Assembly: GCA_964519955.1 (NCBI GenBank) | Contig: CAZFLM010000071.1 | Span: 1-33,715, forward strand | Direction of reading: 5' to 3' | DNA length: 33,715 nucleotides | From: CAZFLM01 sp964519955 | Lineage (GTDB): Bacteria; Armatimonadota; Chthonomonadetes; Chthonomonadales; CAJBBX01 | In this document: positions 15,974-24,985 of the stretch, piece after piece | How positions within the stretch are numbered: position 1 is the first letter of the stretch | Layout: each line of letters opens with the position of its first letter | The notes under the pieces: generated by a model | What the model was told of the DNA's origin: nothing | The model's input: only the letters and a program-made list of their open reading frames with translations | Database searches by the model: none | Translations under genes and position numbers: made by a program

Positions 15974-17719
15974 CTACTCCTCGCGCATTGCCATCGGGCG
16001 GTCGTCGCCGCTGGCGGCCGCCTCGATCTTCCGCTTGGCCGCCTCAAGCACGCTCGCCGGCGTGCGGAACCAGACGCCTACCGCGAACACGGTCAGCGCG
16101 CCAACCATCGCGAACCAGGTGAAGCTCACCTTGGGCAGCCAGTCCGGCTTCACGAAGGTCGCGGTGCTGCCGAAGAGGTGCACGACGCCGTTCAGGATGT
16201 CGAGGTGCAGCCCCCCGAGCACGATCGTCGCGGCCAGCCCGCAGGTCACCGCGATGGCATTGCCCAGGTCGGATCCGCGGTCCTTCGTGAACATGCCGAG
16301 CAGGAACACGCCGAGCATGGGACCCAGGATGAAGCCCGCAATGCCCAGCACCACCGGGATGATGCGCACGCTCGGGTTCGTCACCTTCGCGTAGGCGAAG
16401 CCGCATGCGACGAGGATCAGCAGGATGGCGAACACGACGGTGAACCAGCGCGCGGCGCTTACGTGCTGCTCCTCGGTGCGCCGCCGGCCGAAGTACGGGA
16501 TGTACCAGTCGTTGGTTGCGCTCGTGGCCAGCGCGTTAAGGGCGGCGGACAGCGAGCCCATCGCGGTGGCGAACACGCCGGCCAGCACCAGGCCGCGCAG
16601 GCCCCAGGGCATCACGTGCAGGATGTACGCGCCGAACACGTCCGCGGTGACCGGCTTCGCCACTCCGTCCACCATCGCCTTCGGCAGGTAGGTCGGGTCC
16701 TTCAGATAGTAGACGTACAGCAGGATGCCGATGAACGTGAACGCGGACGCGACCGGCAAGTCCATGAATGCGGCGGAGATGAGGCTGCGGCGCGCCTTCT
16801 TGTGCGTCTCAGCGGTCAGCAGGCGCTGCACCATGTCCTGGTCGGTGCCGAAAGCCGCCATGTTGCCGAGCGTGGTGGCGATGAGCGCGGAGAAGAGCGT
16901 GTAGTCGCTCGCCAGGATCAGCTTGATGTACTCCCACAGGTTCATCTGCGTGACGTGGTTGGCTGTCTGGTACGCGGCGACCTGCGCCGGCTCGAAGCCC
17001 GTCAGGAAGTAGCCCTCGATGCGGGTCATCTGCGGAATGGCCTCGGCGATGGCGTGGAACCCGCCGATGTGGTGCAGCAGCGTGCCGATGGCGACGAGCG
17101 CACCGCCGAACATGAGGCAGGCCTGCACCACATCCGTCCAGATGACCGCCTTGATGCCGCCGATGGCCGTATAGGCACAGGTCAGGACCGTGAGCAGCAC
17201 GATGGCCACCACGTACGGCCCAACGGTGGTCACGGCGGTCGACCCGTACTGGAACTCCGCGCCCGTGAACATGCGCCAGGCCAGCACCATCACGATGGCG
17301 GGCACGAACAGGCGCGTGCCGCTGGCGAGTGTGCGCATCACGAGGAAGAGCGCGGAGACGTAGTTCTTGGTCCCGATGCCGAAGCGCGCGCCGAGGTAAT
17401 CGTAGACCGTGTAGACCTTGTACGCGTAATAGGGCTTCAGGAACACGAAGCCCACGATGATGCGCCCGATGATGAGGCCGAAGACGAGCTGGACATAGGC
17501 CAGGCTGCGCTTCTCGAAGCCCTCGCCCGGCGCGCCCAGGAAGGTGGCAGCGCTGGTCTCGGCGGCGATGATGGACGCCATGACCGCCCACCACGGCACC
17601 TGACGCCCGCCGAGGGCGAAGTCGTGCAGGCTCTTCTCGCGCCGGCCCATGTAGAGGCCGAGAGCGGAGATGAAGACGAAGTAGAGAACGATGATGAGAC
17701 CATCGACGAACAGGTACAT
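15974..17719 (-). CDS. Sodium:solute symporter family protein (SSS)
   Basis: This 581-residue inner-membrane transporter has many hydrophobic segments, probably 13-14. Family landmarks are YMGRREKSLHDFALGGRQVPWWAVMASIIAAETSAATFLGAPG in the N-terminal third (the Na+-binding region), VYDYLGARFG, the SGTRLFVPA segment, YTAIGGIKAVIWTDVVQA, FGTDQDMVQRLL and LVLAGVFATAMGSLSAALNALATSATNDWY. The substrate, often a sugar, carboxylate or amino acid in this family, cannot be read from sequence. ATG at 17719 has GGGAG upstream and starts exactly at the first membrane segment; 15 extra codons upstream lack support. A soluble, charged tail ends the protein. It is convergent with the radical SAM gene and not clearly in an operon with its right-hand neighbour (160-base gap). 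Confidence 0.92.
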   Translation of the reverse strand: MYLFVDGLIIVLYFVFISALGLYMGRREKSLHDFALGGRQVPWWAVMASIIAAETSAATFLGAPGEGFEKRSLAYVQLVFGLIIGRIIVGFVFLKPYYAYKVYTVYDYLGARFGIGTKNYVSALFLVMRTLASGTRLFVPAIVMVLAWRMFTGAEFQYGSTAVTTVGPYVVAIVLLTVLTCAYTAIGGIKAVIWTDVVQACLMFGGALVAIGTLLHHIGGFHAIAEAIPQMTRIEGYFLTGFEPAQVAAYQTANHVTQMNLWEYIKLILASDYTLFSALIATTLGNMAAFGTDQDMVQRLLTAETHKKARRSLISAAFMDLPVASAFTFIGILLYVYYLKDPTYLPKAMVDGVAKPVTADVFGAYILHVMPWGLRGLVLAGVFATAMGSLSAALNALATSATNDWYIPYFGRRRTEEQHVSAARWFTVVFAILLILVACGFAYAKVTNPSVRIIPVVLGIAGFILGPMLGVFLLGMFTKDRGSDLGNAIAVTCGLAATIVLGGLHLDILNGVVHLFGSTATFVKPDWLPKVSFTWFAMVGALTVFAVGVWFRTPASVLEAAKRKIEAAASGDDRPMAMREE

Positions 17720-17879
17720 GGGAACTCCCGTACGGCCCACCAACTCAGCCGGGCATTGGCCCACTATTCCTATTCGGCCGCGCTAAGTCCTTCTCGCCCC
17801 ACTGTCCCCACACGCCAAGGTGGCCGGCCGCATGGAGCGCGACCGACCACCTGCTGTTGGTGAGACTAGCGGAGTGCGC

Positions 17880-18563
17880 CTACCGGCAAGTCGGCGGAAC
17901 GCCCGGCTCCACGTCGCCGAAGTCGGCGGTCGTCAGGCTAGACAGCTTGCGCCACTTCGCATGCCCGTCGAGGAAACCCACGTTCAGCCCTTCGGTGTGG
18001 GCAACCGTGAGGCGGGGCCACAGCGAGCAGGCGTTCTGCGGGCTATCCTGCCAGTCCCACAGCCAGACATTGCTGGCTTCGGCGATGAAGATGGTGCCAG
18101 CGGTGCCGCGAGGGGACTGGTCGCCGATGCGGTCGAGCGTCGGCAGGTTGGCGGAGTTCGGAGCGTACCAGTTGAGAGTGCCCGCCGTCGGCGTGTAGAC
18201 CACCTGCCCATACGCGCACATGTCATTGGTGCTCGGGCAGCGGTAGATGTCCGTGTTCTTGATGTACTGGTAGTAGCAGCTCAGGGCCTGCCAGGCGCCC
18301 TCACCCTGATACGTCGGGTAGATGGGGTTGCCGCCCACATTCCATGAGCTGATGGCGATGGGCTTGCCATCGAAGTCCTGAGCATACATCTGGATCGCGA
18401 GGTTGAGCTGCTTCACGTTGCTGAGGCAACTCGTCGCCCGAGCCTTCTCCCGAGCACGCGCGAAGACCGGGAAGAGAATGGCCGCCAATATCGCGATGAT
18501 CGCGATAACGACTAGCAGCTCGATGAGGGTGAAACCCCGACGGCTTCGAACACCGTTCAACAT
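17880..18563 (-). CDS. Prepilin-type (DUF1559-like) pseudopilin
   Basis: This 227-residue protein starts with a type IV prepilin signal: short basic leader, then G-FTLIELLVVIAIIAILAA, with cleavage expected after the Gly and Glu at +5. The FARAREKARATSCLSNVKQ region and the C-terminal AHTEGLNVGFLDGHAKW motif are those of the large DUF1559 / H-X9-DG type pseudopilin group that is highly amplified in Planctomycetes and Armatimonadota. The FPVFARAREKARAT form is what suggests Armatimonadota here. Its job is presumably in a type II secretion or pilus-like assembly, or as a surface protein. ATG at 18563 has AAGGAG seven bases upstream. It follows the small anchored protein gene by 37 bases and is likely co-transcribed with it. 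Confidence 0.9.
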   Translation of the reverse strand: MLNGVRSRRGFTLIELLVVIAIIAILAAILFPVFARAREKARATSCLSNVKQLNLAIQMYAQDFDGKPIAISSWNVGGNPIYPTYQGEGAWQALSCYYQYIKNTDIYRCPSTNDMCAYGQVVYTPTAGTLNWYAPNSANLPTLDRIGDQSPRGTAGTIFIAEASNVWLWDWQDSPQNACSLWPRLTVAHTEGLNVGFLDGHAKWRKLSSLTTADFGDVEPGVPPTCR

Positions 18564-18600
18564 GAGTCTCCTTCCTTAGTTGCCGGCCTCTGCCGGCTGC

Positions 18601-18960
18601 TCAGTACGATCCGGTCTGCGGGCGCGCACCACCCATCAGGTTGGATGGGGGCATCCCGGGCGGGGGGGTGCCACCAGGGCCCACGACCTGGTTGGGGCGA
18701 CTCTGGACCCGAGACGGATCGATCACCAACCCCTTGCTCACCGCGGCGTCGTAGGTCTTTGCCTCGTCCGGTGTCATCTTGCTCCGATCCCCTCGCGTCC
18801 GGGCCAGGATCTGCTGGGCCTGCTGAACCGACGCAGCGGACACCGGGCCCGCGCTCTGGACCTTGCCAGTGCCGGCCTTACCGATGAGCAAGTATGCCAC
18901 CACCGCAACCAGAACCACCACGACAGCCACAGCAGCGCCAACTGGTACTTCGTTCTTCAT
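18601..18960 (-). CDS. Small membrane-anchored protein, function unknown
   Basis: This 119-residue protein has one N-terminal membrane segment (VGAAVAVVVVLVAVVAYLLIG, about 6-26), then a hydrophilic helical region (SVQQAQQILARTRGDRSKMTPDEAKTYDAAVSKG) and a Pro-Gly-rich tail (GPGGTPPPGMPPSNLMGG). I recognise no family. ATG at 18960 is chosen for the GGGGAGG about ten bases upstream and because the membrane segment begins directly; the open frame runs to 19533 only as read-through. Its position 37 bases before the pseudopilin gene suggests the two products act together at the envelope. Confidence 0.7.
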   Translation of the reverse strand: MKNEVPVGAAVAVVVVLVAVVAYLLIGKAGTGKVQSAGPVSAASVQQAQQILARTRGDRSKMTPDEAKTYDAAVSKGLVIDPSRVQSRPNQVVGPGGTPPPGMPPSNLMGGARPQTGSY

Positions 18961-19264
18961 CGCCGCCAACACCTCCCCGCGGTACGCTTGCGGCTGGGCC
19001 GGACGTATTACGCCACCGTCGCCCTGCCGGCCACCGAACGTGTGCCAGCTTTCCACCTGGCATCGCCCATATCCTGCCGGACACGCCGCATCCGCAAAAA
19101 ACCAGCACGTCCACGAGTTCCCACCACAACGCGGGCGCTCGAACCCGTCATCTGTTCCAGCACACCCGTGCGCCAAACCAGGTATCCTGCTATAGTGGTC
19201 GTAGGTGTAAACCGGTCCCCGCGAGGCGTATGGATTCGGGACACACTCGACAGAGCGGAGCACG
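18961..19264. other. Divergent intergenic region
   Basis: This 304-base gap separates the small anchored protein (minus) from the M16 peptidase (plus). The only clear signal is the extended -10 at 19188-19196. No convincing gene, RNA or repeat was seen in the rest; the open frames crossing it show no family signature. Confidence 0.5.
19188..19196 (+). promoter_or_regulatory. Extended -10 promoter for the M16-dapB operon
   Basis: TGC directly before TATAGT (19191-19196) gives the extended -10 pattern TGnTATAGT. The -35 position (GTGCGC) is poor, as is usual for extended -10 promoters. The predicted start near 19203 gives a leader of about 62 bases to the ATG at 19265. Confidence 0.5.
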
Positions 19265-20536
19265 ATGGCAGCACTACGAGAGAACATCCGGACAACCACC
19301 CTCTCGAACGGGATTCGAGTGGTGTCGGAATCCGTCGACACGGTCCAGTCAATCTCGATCGGCCTGTGGGTCGGCGTCGGGTCGAGACACGAGGCCCCCG
19401 GCCTGCGAGGGGTCACGCACTTCATCGAGCACATGCTGTTCAAGGGCACCAAGACCCGCGGCGCCCGGCAGATCGCCGATGAGATCGAGTCGCGCGGGGG
19501 CAGCCTCAACGCGTTCACGGATAAGGAGTACACCTGCTACTACGCGAAGGCTCTGGCCGAGGACGCGCCGATCGTCATCGACGTCCTCACCGACATGCTG
19601 CGGAACAGCGTCCTCGATCCCGACGATCTGGCCCGTGAGAAGAACGTCGTCATCGAGGAGATCAAGCGATCTGCGGATACTCCCGAGGACTACGTCCACG
19701 ACGTCTTCGCCGAGACGCTCTGGTCGCGCCACCCGCTTGGTAAGCCCACAGCCGGCTCGGTCCGCAGCGTCTCCGCACTAACGCCGGACCACCTGCGGGA
19801 CTACCTCGCCACGCACTACACGCCCGACCGCATCGTGGTTTCCGCCGCGGGCAACGCCACTCACGAAGAGATGGTTGACCTCGCGAGCCGCGCCCTCGGC
19901 GACATGGGCGGCGCGCGCCACCAGCGGAAGCCCCGCGCCCCGGAGGGATCCGGCGCAAGCCGCCGAGTTCGACGCCGCACGGAGCAGGTGAACTTCTGCC
20001 TGGGCTGTCCGGGCTACGCTCAGTCCAACGATGACCGGTTCGGCCTCTTCATCCTGGATGCGGTCCTGGGCGGCAGCATGAGCTCGCGGCTGTTCCAGGA
20101 GATCCGCGAGAAGCGCGGCCTCGCCTACTCCATCGGCTCGTACAGCGTCTCCTACCTCGAGGGCGGCGCATTCGCCATCTATGGCGGCACCAGCCCCGAG
20201 ACCTTCGACGAAGTCGTCGCACTCTCCCGCGCGGAGCTGGACGCCACGCGGCGAGGCGACCTCACCGTCGAGGAGATCGCCAAGGCCAAGACCCAGATCC
20301 GCGGCGCGATGGTGCTCGGCCTCGAGAACATGAGCACTCGGATGATGCGGATGGGCAAGTCGATGGTCTACCTCGACCGTGTGGTACCCCTCTCCGAGGT
20401 GCTCGCGAAGATCGACGCCGTCACGATGGACGACCTGGGCCGGGTGGCCAACGACCTGTTCCAGGAGGACCGCCTGACGATCGCCGCGGTAGGACCATTC
20501 CCGCGAGAGGCGCAGGAGAGCGCGGCGAATGGCTGA
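19265..20536 (+). CDS. M16 family zinc peptidase (insulinase / processing-peptidase type)
   Basis: This 423-residue protein is a single-chain M16B-type metallopeptidase, cytoplasmic by absence of a signal peptide. The inverted zinc motif HxxEH is present as HFIEH (His52, Glu55 catalytic base, His56), and the third ligand is Glu131 or Glu132 in VVIEEIKR, at the usual distance of about 76 residues. The C-terminal half carries RGLAYSIGSY, the Arg-Tyr substrate-clamp motif. It resembles the YmxG/MlpA group. The start ATG at 19265 has GGAG five bases upstream. Its stop overlaps the dapB start by eight bases (ATGGCTGA), implying translational coupling. An association of ymxG-like genes with diaminopimelate genes is known from Firmicutes, although the order differs. 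Confidence 0.92.
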   Translation: MAALRENIRTTTLSNGIRVVSESVDTVQSISIGLWVGVGSRHEAPGLRGVTHFIEHMLFKGTKTRGARQIADEIESRGGSLNAFTDKEYTCYYAKALAEDAPIVIDVLTDMLRNSVLDPDDLAREKNVVIEEIKRSADTPEDYVHDVFAETLWSRHPLGKPTAGSVRSVSALTPDHLRDYLATHYTPDRIVVSAAGNATHEEMVDLASRALGDMGGARHQRKPRAPEGSGASRRVRRRTEQVNFCLGCPGYAQSNDDRFGLFILDAVLGGSMSSRLFQEIREKRGLAYSIGSYSVSYLEGGAFAIYGGTSPETFDEVVALSRAELDATRRGDLTVEEIAKAKTQIRGAMVLGLENMSTRMMRMGKSMVYLDRVVPLSEVLAKIDAVTMDDLGRVANDLFQEDRLTIAAVGPFPREAQESAANG

Positions 20537-21332
20537 CCGCATCCGGGCGGCAGTGGCGGGCGCGGCCGGCCGCATGGGGCGCGAGGTCGTACGGGCGATC
20601 GCTGAGGCGGACGACGCCGAGTTGGTCGCCGCCATCGACCGGACCGAGGTCGGGCGCGATGCCGGCGACCTTGCCGGGGTCGGCGCGCTCGGCGTTGCGG
20701 TCGTCGAGGAACTGGCAGACGCACTGCGGGCCTCAAGCGCGGAGGTGCTGGTGGACTTCACCGTCCCCGCGAGCGCCCTCTCGAACGCCGAGACCGCCAT
20801 CGCGGCGGGCGTCTCCCCCGTTATCGGCACGACGGGTCTGACCGCGGACGACACGGCCCGGCTCGCGGCGCTGGCTCGCGAAGCGGGCGTCGGCGCGCTC
20901 GTTGCGCCCAACTTCGCGATCGGCGCGGTGCTGATGATGCGCTTCGCCGCCGAGGCCGCGCGCTACCTGCCCGACGTCGAGATCATCGAGCTGCACCACG
21001 AGCACAAGCTGGACTCCCCGTCCGGCACCGCGCTGATGACCGCGCAGCGCATCGCCGAGGCGCGCACCCAGGCGCCGAAGCCCGCTCCCGCCGACTGCGT
21101 CGAGAAGGTGCCCGGCGGGCGCGGCGCGGATGTCGGCCAGGTGCGCGTGCACAGCGTGCGGCTCCCCGGCTACGTGGCGCACCAGGAGGTCATCTTCGGC
21201 GCCCTCGGCCAGACCCTCACGATCCGCCACGACTCCACCGACCGCCGCAGCTTCATGCCGGGCGTCCTGCTCGCCGTGCGCCAAGTGCGCGAGCTGAGCG
21301 GCCTGGCGGTGGGCCTCGAGGCCGTCCTCTAG
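20529..21332 (+). CDS. dapB: 4-hydroxy-tetrahydrodipicolinate reductase
   Basis: DapB reduces 4-hydroxy-tetrahydrodipicolinate with NAD(P)H on the way to diaminopimelate and lysine, and works in the cytoplasm as a tetramer. The 267-residue length is normal. The dinucleotide motif GAAGRMG lies at 11-17 and GTTG at 100-103. The catalytic and substrate motif ELHHEHKLDSPSGTA contains His156, His157, Lys160 and Ser165-Gly-Thr167, all intact. The start ATG overlaps the end of the M16 peptidase gene, so the two are co-translated. No dapA is adjacent; a terminator-like hairpin follows 48 bases downstream. Identification is secure. Confidence 0.96.
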   Translation: MADRIRAAVAGAAGRMGREVVRAIAEADDAELVAAIDRTEVGRDAGDLAGVGALGVAVVEELADALRASSAEVLVDFTVPASALSNAETAIAAGVSPVIGTTGLTADDTARLAALAREAGVGALVAPNFAIGAVLMMRFAAEAARYLPDVEIIELHHEHKLDSPSGTALMTAQRIAEARTQAPKPAPADCVEKVPGGRGADVGQVRVHSVRLPGYVAHQEVIFGALGQTLTIRHDSTDRRSFMPGVLLAVRQVRELSGLAVGLEAVL

Positions 21333-21380
21333 CCCACACCCGGACCGGTCGACGGGCGACGATCGTCCACACGACACAGA

Positions 21381-21407
21381 GGGCGAGCCGCGTGATGCGG
21401 CTCGCCC
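21381..21407 (+). terminator. dapB terminator hairpin
   Basis: A perfect 11-bp stem GGGCGAGCCGC (21381-21391) / GCGGCTCGCCC (21397-21407) with the loop GTGAT lies 48 bases after the dapB stop. It is followed by a weak T/C-rich stretch rather than a clean U-tract. Confidence 0.65.
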
Positions 21408-21612
21408 ACAGTCGTCCCTTCGCCGCNNNNNNNNNNCCCTCACCCCCCCCCCGGCCCGGGTCGCGGGGCCACCATCGCCCACCCCACCCCGGGGGCGCGC
21501 GGGGTGTGGCGCCCCCCCCTCTGTCGTCCGTTCGCCGCCCCCCCGACGGCGAACATCTGCACGACCTCGATACGACGAGTATACCTAGCCTGACCCATTC
21601 ATGAGTCGCACC

Positions 21613-21640
21613 GGATGGGCACCGAGGCCCATCCCACCAC
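21613..21640 (-). repeat. Hairpin repeat H8 (8-bp stem)
   Basis: A perfect 8-bp stem GGATGGGC (21613-21620) / GCCCATCC (21627-21634) encloses the loop ACCGAG. On the minus strand the element begins GGTGGGAT, like H3 and H10. It lies 22 bases downstream of the lamin-tail-like gene stop and may help end that transcript. Confidence 0.7.
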
Positions 21641-21661
21641 TGCACTCGTGCATGATCCAGG

Positions 21662-22063
21662 CTAGTACGACCCCGCCGAACCAGCCATCGCGTAGGCTGT
21701 TTCCATCCGCGGAACGACCTTGCGCGAGGCGGACAGGCGCAGTAGGTGTACATACCGCGTCGCGTCCCACGCAGGTTCCTGGCGGCCCCAGTACGTCACG
21801 AACGCGTGCTTGCCGTCCGTCGTCGGGTGCCAGCCGGGCTGGCCGCAGCCGGAGAACAGAACCACCCGCGTGTACGGCTTGATCTGCTCGTCCTGGGTGA
21901 AGATGTACATCGCCCGCGCGGCTTCGCTCGGGTCGCCCTCCATGTACGCATCCGTGCAGAGCGCCCAGCCTCGCAGGGTCAGGGTGGTCAGCCCCTGGTT
22001 CTGCAACACTATGTACTCGCCACGCGCCGTTTCCGAAACGTGGATATCTACGATCTTGAGCAT
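21662..22063 (-). CDS. Lamin-tail-domain-like small protein
   Basis: This 133-residue protein looks like a single immunoglobulin-like lamin tail domain: it opens LKIVDIHVSETARGEYIVLQNQG, continues LRGWALCTDAY, and later has IKPYTRVVLFSGCG and AFVTYWGR. No signal peptide or membrane segment is seen. In bacteria such domains often occur on surface or DNA-associated proteins; a stand-alone copy has no assigned function. ATG at 22063 is preferred because the domain starts directly there; an AGAGG lies about 11 bases upstream. An alternative ATG at 22126 adds 21 residues without recognisable content. It lies 87 bases after nrdJ on the same strand and might be its last operon member. Confidence 0.65.
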   Translation of the reverse strand: MLKIVDIHVSETARGEYIVLQNQGLTTLTLRGWALCTDAYMEGDPSEAARAMYIFTQDEQIKPYTRVVLFSGCGQPGWHPTTDGKHAFVTYWGRQEPAWDATRYVHLLRLSASRKVVPRMETAYAMAGSAGSY

Positions 22064-22150
22064 GGGTTGTCGCGCCTCTTCTGAGCCATACTGCGGGCAC
22101 CGATCCGGCCCGGTCACCATGAACAACGACCGAACGAGCTTCTTTGCCCG

Positions 22151-24985
22151 TCACGAACAACCAAACACGCTTCCACAGTTGAGACACTTGTAGCACGCAC
22201 CGTTGCGCACCATCAGGGCGCCGCACTCCGCACAGGCCGGGGCGTCCGCCTGCAGCTCGAAGATCTCGCGCTCGCGGCTAGAGTGGGATGCCGCCACCGG
22301 AGCGGGAGTGGCCGACTTGCCGTTCTCGCCATTGCTGAGCGTCTTCTCCTCCTGCGGCTGCGACTCCCGCGGGAGGAACTTCAGGCCGAGCCACCGGAAG
22401 ATGTAGTCCGGGATCGACTTCGCGATCGGGATCTCCGGGTTCGGCGTGAAGCCGGCCGGCTCGAACCGCGTGTGCGCGAACTTGCTCGTCAGCGTATCCA
22501 GCGGGACGCCGTACTGCAGCGCCAGCGACGTCATCGTGGCGATCGTGTCCATGAGCCCGGAGATGACCGACCCCTCCTTGCTCATCGTCAGGAAGATCTC
22601 GCCCGGCAGACCGTCGTCGTACATGCCGACGGTGATGTAGCCCTCGTGGCCGGCGATGCTGAACTTGTGCGTGATCGACCGGCGCTCGTCCGGCAGCTTG
22701 CGCCGCACGGGCCGCCACGCGGGTTCGGCGCCCGGCACGATCTGCACGGTCGTCGTGGCGGCGGTCTCGCTCTCGGCGCGCTTCGTGTTCACCGGCTGGG
22801 TGCGCTTCGAGCCGTCGCGGTAGATGGCGATGGCCTTCAGCCCGAGCTTCCAGCCCTCCACGTACACGCCGACGATGTCCTCGACCGAGGCGTCGTTCGG
22901 CATGTTGACGGTCTTCGAGATCGCCCCGCTGATGAACGGCTGAACCGCCGCCATCATCTTCACGTGGCCCATGTAGTGGATCGAGCGCGTCCCGTTCGCC
23001 GGCTTGAACGCGCAGTCGAAGACCGGCAGATGGTCCTCCTTCAGCCCGGGCGCCCCCTCGATCGTGTCGTGCTTGTCGATGAACTCGACGATCTCCTTGG
23101 CCTGCTTCGGGGAGTAGGACAGCCGCTTCAGGGCCTCCGGCACGGTGCCGTTGACGATCTTCATGACGCCGCCGCCGACGAGGTTCTTGTACTTCACGAT
23201 GGCGATGTCGGGCTCGATGCCGGTCGTGTCGCAGTCCATCATGAACCCGATGGTACCCGTGGGCGCCAGGACGGTCGACTGCGCGTTGCGGTAGCCGTGC
23301 TGCTCGCCCGACGCGATGGCCTCGTCCCACGCGGATCGAGCGGCCGCGAAGAGGTCTGCCGGCACATACTTCTGGGCGATGCCCTCCACGCTCTCGCGGT
23401 GCATGCGCATCACATCGAGGAAGCTCTCGCGGTTCGGGGCGTATCCCGGGAACGGACCGCCGTGGTCGCGCGAGATGGTGGACGACTGCAGATACGCCTC
23501 ACCGGTCATGACGGCGGTGATGGCGGCGGCCAGCGCGCGGCCCTCCGAGCTGTCGTAGGGCACGCCCCGCGACATCAGCAGGGCGCCGAGGTTGGCGTAG
23601 CCGAGCCCCAGCGGCCGGAACGCGTGGCTGTTCGCGCCAATCGCCTCGGTCGGGTAGCTCGCGTTGTCGACGATGATCTCCTGCGCGGTGAACAGGATGC
23701 GGCAGGCGTGGCGGAAGCCCTCCACGTCCAGCTCGCCGTCCGCGTGCCGGAACCGCATGAGGTTCAGCGATGCCAGGTTGCAGGCGGAGTCGTTCAGGAA
23801 CATGTACTCCGAGCAGGGGTTGCTGGCGTGGATGCGGTCCGTCGCCTTGCAGGTGTGCCAGCGGTTGATGGTCGTGTCGTACTGGATGCCGGGGTCGCCG
23901 CAGATCCAGGCGCTCTCGCCCATCAGGTTCATCAGGTCGCGCGCCTCGTAGGTGTCCGCCACCTGATCGTCGAGGATCGTGCGGGTCGACCACTCCTCGT
24001 CCGCCAGGTACGCCTGCATGAACTCGTCGCTCACGCGAACCGAGTGGTTGGCGTTCTGGTAGCTGACGCTGTCGTAGGCGCCGCCAGGCACGTTGAAGTT
24101 GCCGTTGTAGCCCGCGTCGATGAGCGCCCAGGCCTTCTTCTCTTCCTCGGCCTTGCAGGCGATGAACTCGCGGATGTCAGGATGGTCGATATCGAGCATG
24201 ACCATCTTGGCGGCGCGCCGCGTCTTGCCGCCGGACTTGATGACTCCGGCGAACGCGTCGTAGCCGCGCATGAAGGAGACGGGGCCGGAGGCGGTGCCGC
24301 CGCCCTGCAGCCGCTCGCGGGAGCTGCGCAGGCTCGACAGGTTTGTCCCAGTTCCGGACCCAAACTTGAACAACATGCCCTCGGTCCGCGCCAGGGTCAG
24401 GATGCTCTCCATGGTGTCCTGGACGGAGTTGATGAAGCACGCGGAGCACTGCGGCTTGCGCTGGTCGGCCAGGCCCACGTTGAACCAGACCGGCGAGTTG
24501 AACGCGGCCTTCTGGTGCAGCAGCAGGTGCGTCAGCTCGTCGCGGAAAGCCAGGTAGTCGGCATCGGTGGCGAAGTAGCGGTCCTTCTTGCCCCAGTCGG
24601 CGATGGTGTAGGCCACCCGCTGGATCAGATGGCGAACGCTCTTCTCGCGATCCGGGCTGTTGATGTGGCCGCGGAAGTACTTCGAGGAGACCACGTTCAC
24701 GGCGAGCTGCGTCCAGCCCTTCGGCACCTCGATGTCGTGCTGCTCGAACACCACATCGCCGCGCTCTCCCGTGATCACCGCGCTGCGGGTCTCCCATTCG
24801 ACGCTGGCCCAGACGTCCTCGCCGGGCTCGGTGAAGCGCCGCGCCATCTTCAGGCCGGGAACGGCCGCGCGCACGCTTGGGGCGTCGAAAGGCTCGCCGG
24901 TCGCGGCGGCGTCCGCCGCGATGGCGTGGGTCTTGTCCACCGCGGGCGCCTGCCCGGACGAGGTGGTCTTGGTATCCTGCCTCAA
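22151..24985 (-). CDS. nrdJ: Class II (adenosylcobalamin-dependent) ribonucleotide reductase
   Basis: NrdJ makes deoxyribonucleotides using a B12-generated thiyl radical and needs no oxygen. At 944 residues it is a normal long-form enzyme. The active-site motif NPCSE carries the radical Cys near 391 and Glu near 393. The reductant pair is Cys180 or Cys183 (PQCSACFINS) and Cys402 (DSACNLASLNL). KFGSGTGTNLSSLR and LAPTGTIGFMMDCDTTGIEP are the expected substrate-site segments. The C-terminus ends in a Cys-rich zinc-ribbon-like tail (CAECG, CYKCLNCG). The start is TTG at 24985, supported by GGAGGG nine bases upstream and by the TTGA overlap with the stop of the preceding 68-residue gene. It is expressed from the nrdR promoter at 25731-25759. 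Confidence 0.95.
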   Translation of the reverse strand: MRQDTKTTSSGQAPAVDKTHAIAADAAATGEPFDAPSVRAAVPGLKMARRFTEPGEDVWASVEWETRSAVITGERGDVVFEQHDIEVPKGWTQLAVNVVSSKYFRGHINSPDREKSVRHLIQRVAYTIADWGKKDRYFATDADYLAFRDELTHLLLHQKAAFNSPVWFNVGLADQRKPQCSACFINSVQDTMESILTLARTEGMLFKFGSGTGTNLSSLRSSRERLQGGGTASGPVSFMRGYDAFAGVIKSGGKTRRAAKMVMLDIDHPDIREFIACKAEEEKKAWALIDAGYNGNFNVPGGAYDSVSYQNANHSVRVSDEFMQAYLADEEWSTRTILDDQVADTYEARDLMNLMGESAWICGDPGIQYDTTINRWHTCKATDRIHASNPCSEYMFLNDSACNLASLNLMRFRHADGELDVEGFRHACRILFTAQEIIVDNASYPTEAIGANSHAFRPLGLGYANLGALLMSRGVPYDSSEGRALAAAITAVMTGEAYLQSSTISRDHGGPFPGYAPNRESFLDVMRMHRESVEGIAQKYVPADLFAAARSAWDEAIASGEQHGYRNAQSTVLAPTGTIGFMMDCDTTGIEPDIAIVKYKNLVGGGVMKIVNGTVPEALKRLSYSPKQAKEIVEFIDKHDTIEGAPGLKEDHLPVFDCAFKPANGTRSIHYMGHVKMMAAVQPFISGAISKTVNMPNDASVEDIVGVYVEGWKLGLKAIAIYRDGSKRTQPVNTKRAESETAATTTVQIVPGAEPAWRPVRRKLPDERRSITHKFSIAGHEGYITVGMYDDGLPGEIFLTMSKEGSVISGLMDTIATMTSLALQYGVPLDTLTSKFAHTRFEPAGFTPNPEIPIAKSIPDYIFRWLGLKFLPRESQPQEEKTLSNGENGKSATPAPVAASHSSREREIFELQADAPACAECGALMVRNGACYKCLNCGSVFGCS

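Larger units (their letters stand above)
21333..21661. other. Non-coding stretch holding an assembly gap
   Basis: These 329 bases hold the dapB terminator hairpin (21381-21407), a ten-base N gap (21427-21436), a C-rich low-complexity tract and hairpin repeat H8. GTCGTCCCTTCGCCGC at 21411-21426 and a copy with one difference at 21523-21538 flank the gap. No gene is seen. The base order next to the gap may be unreliable. Confidence 0.6.
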
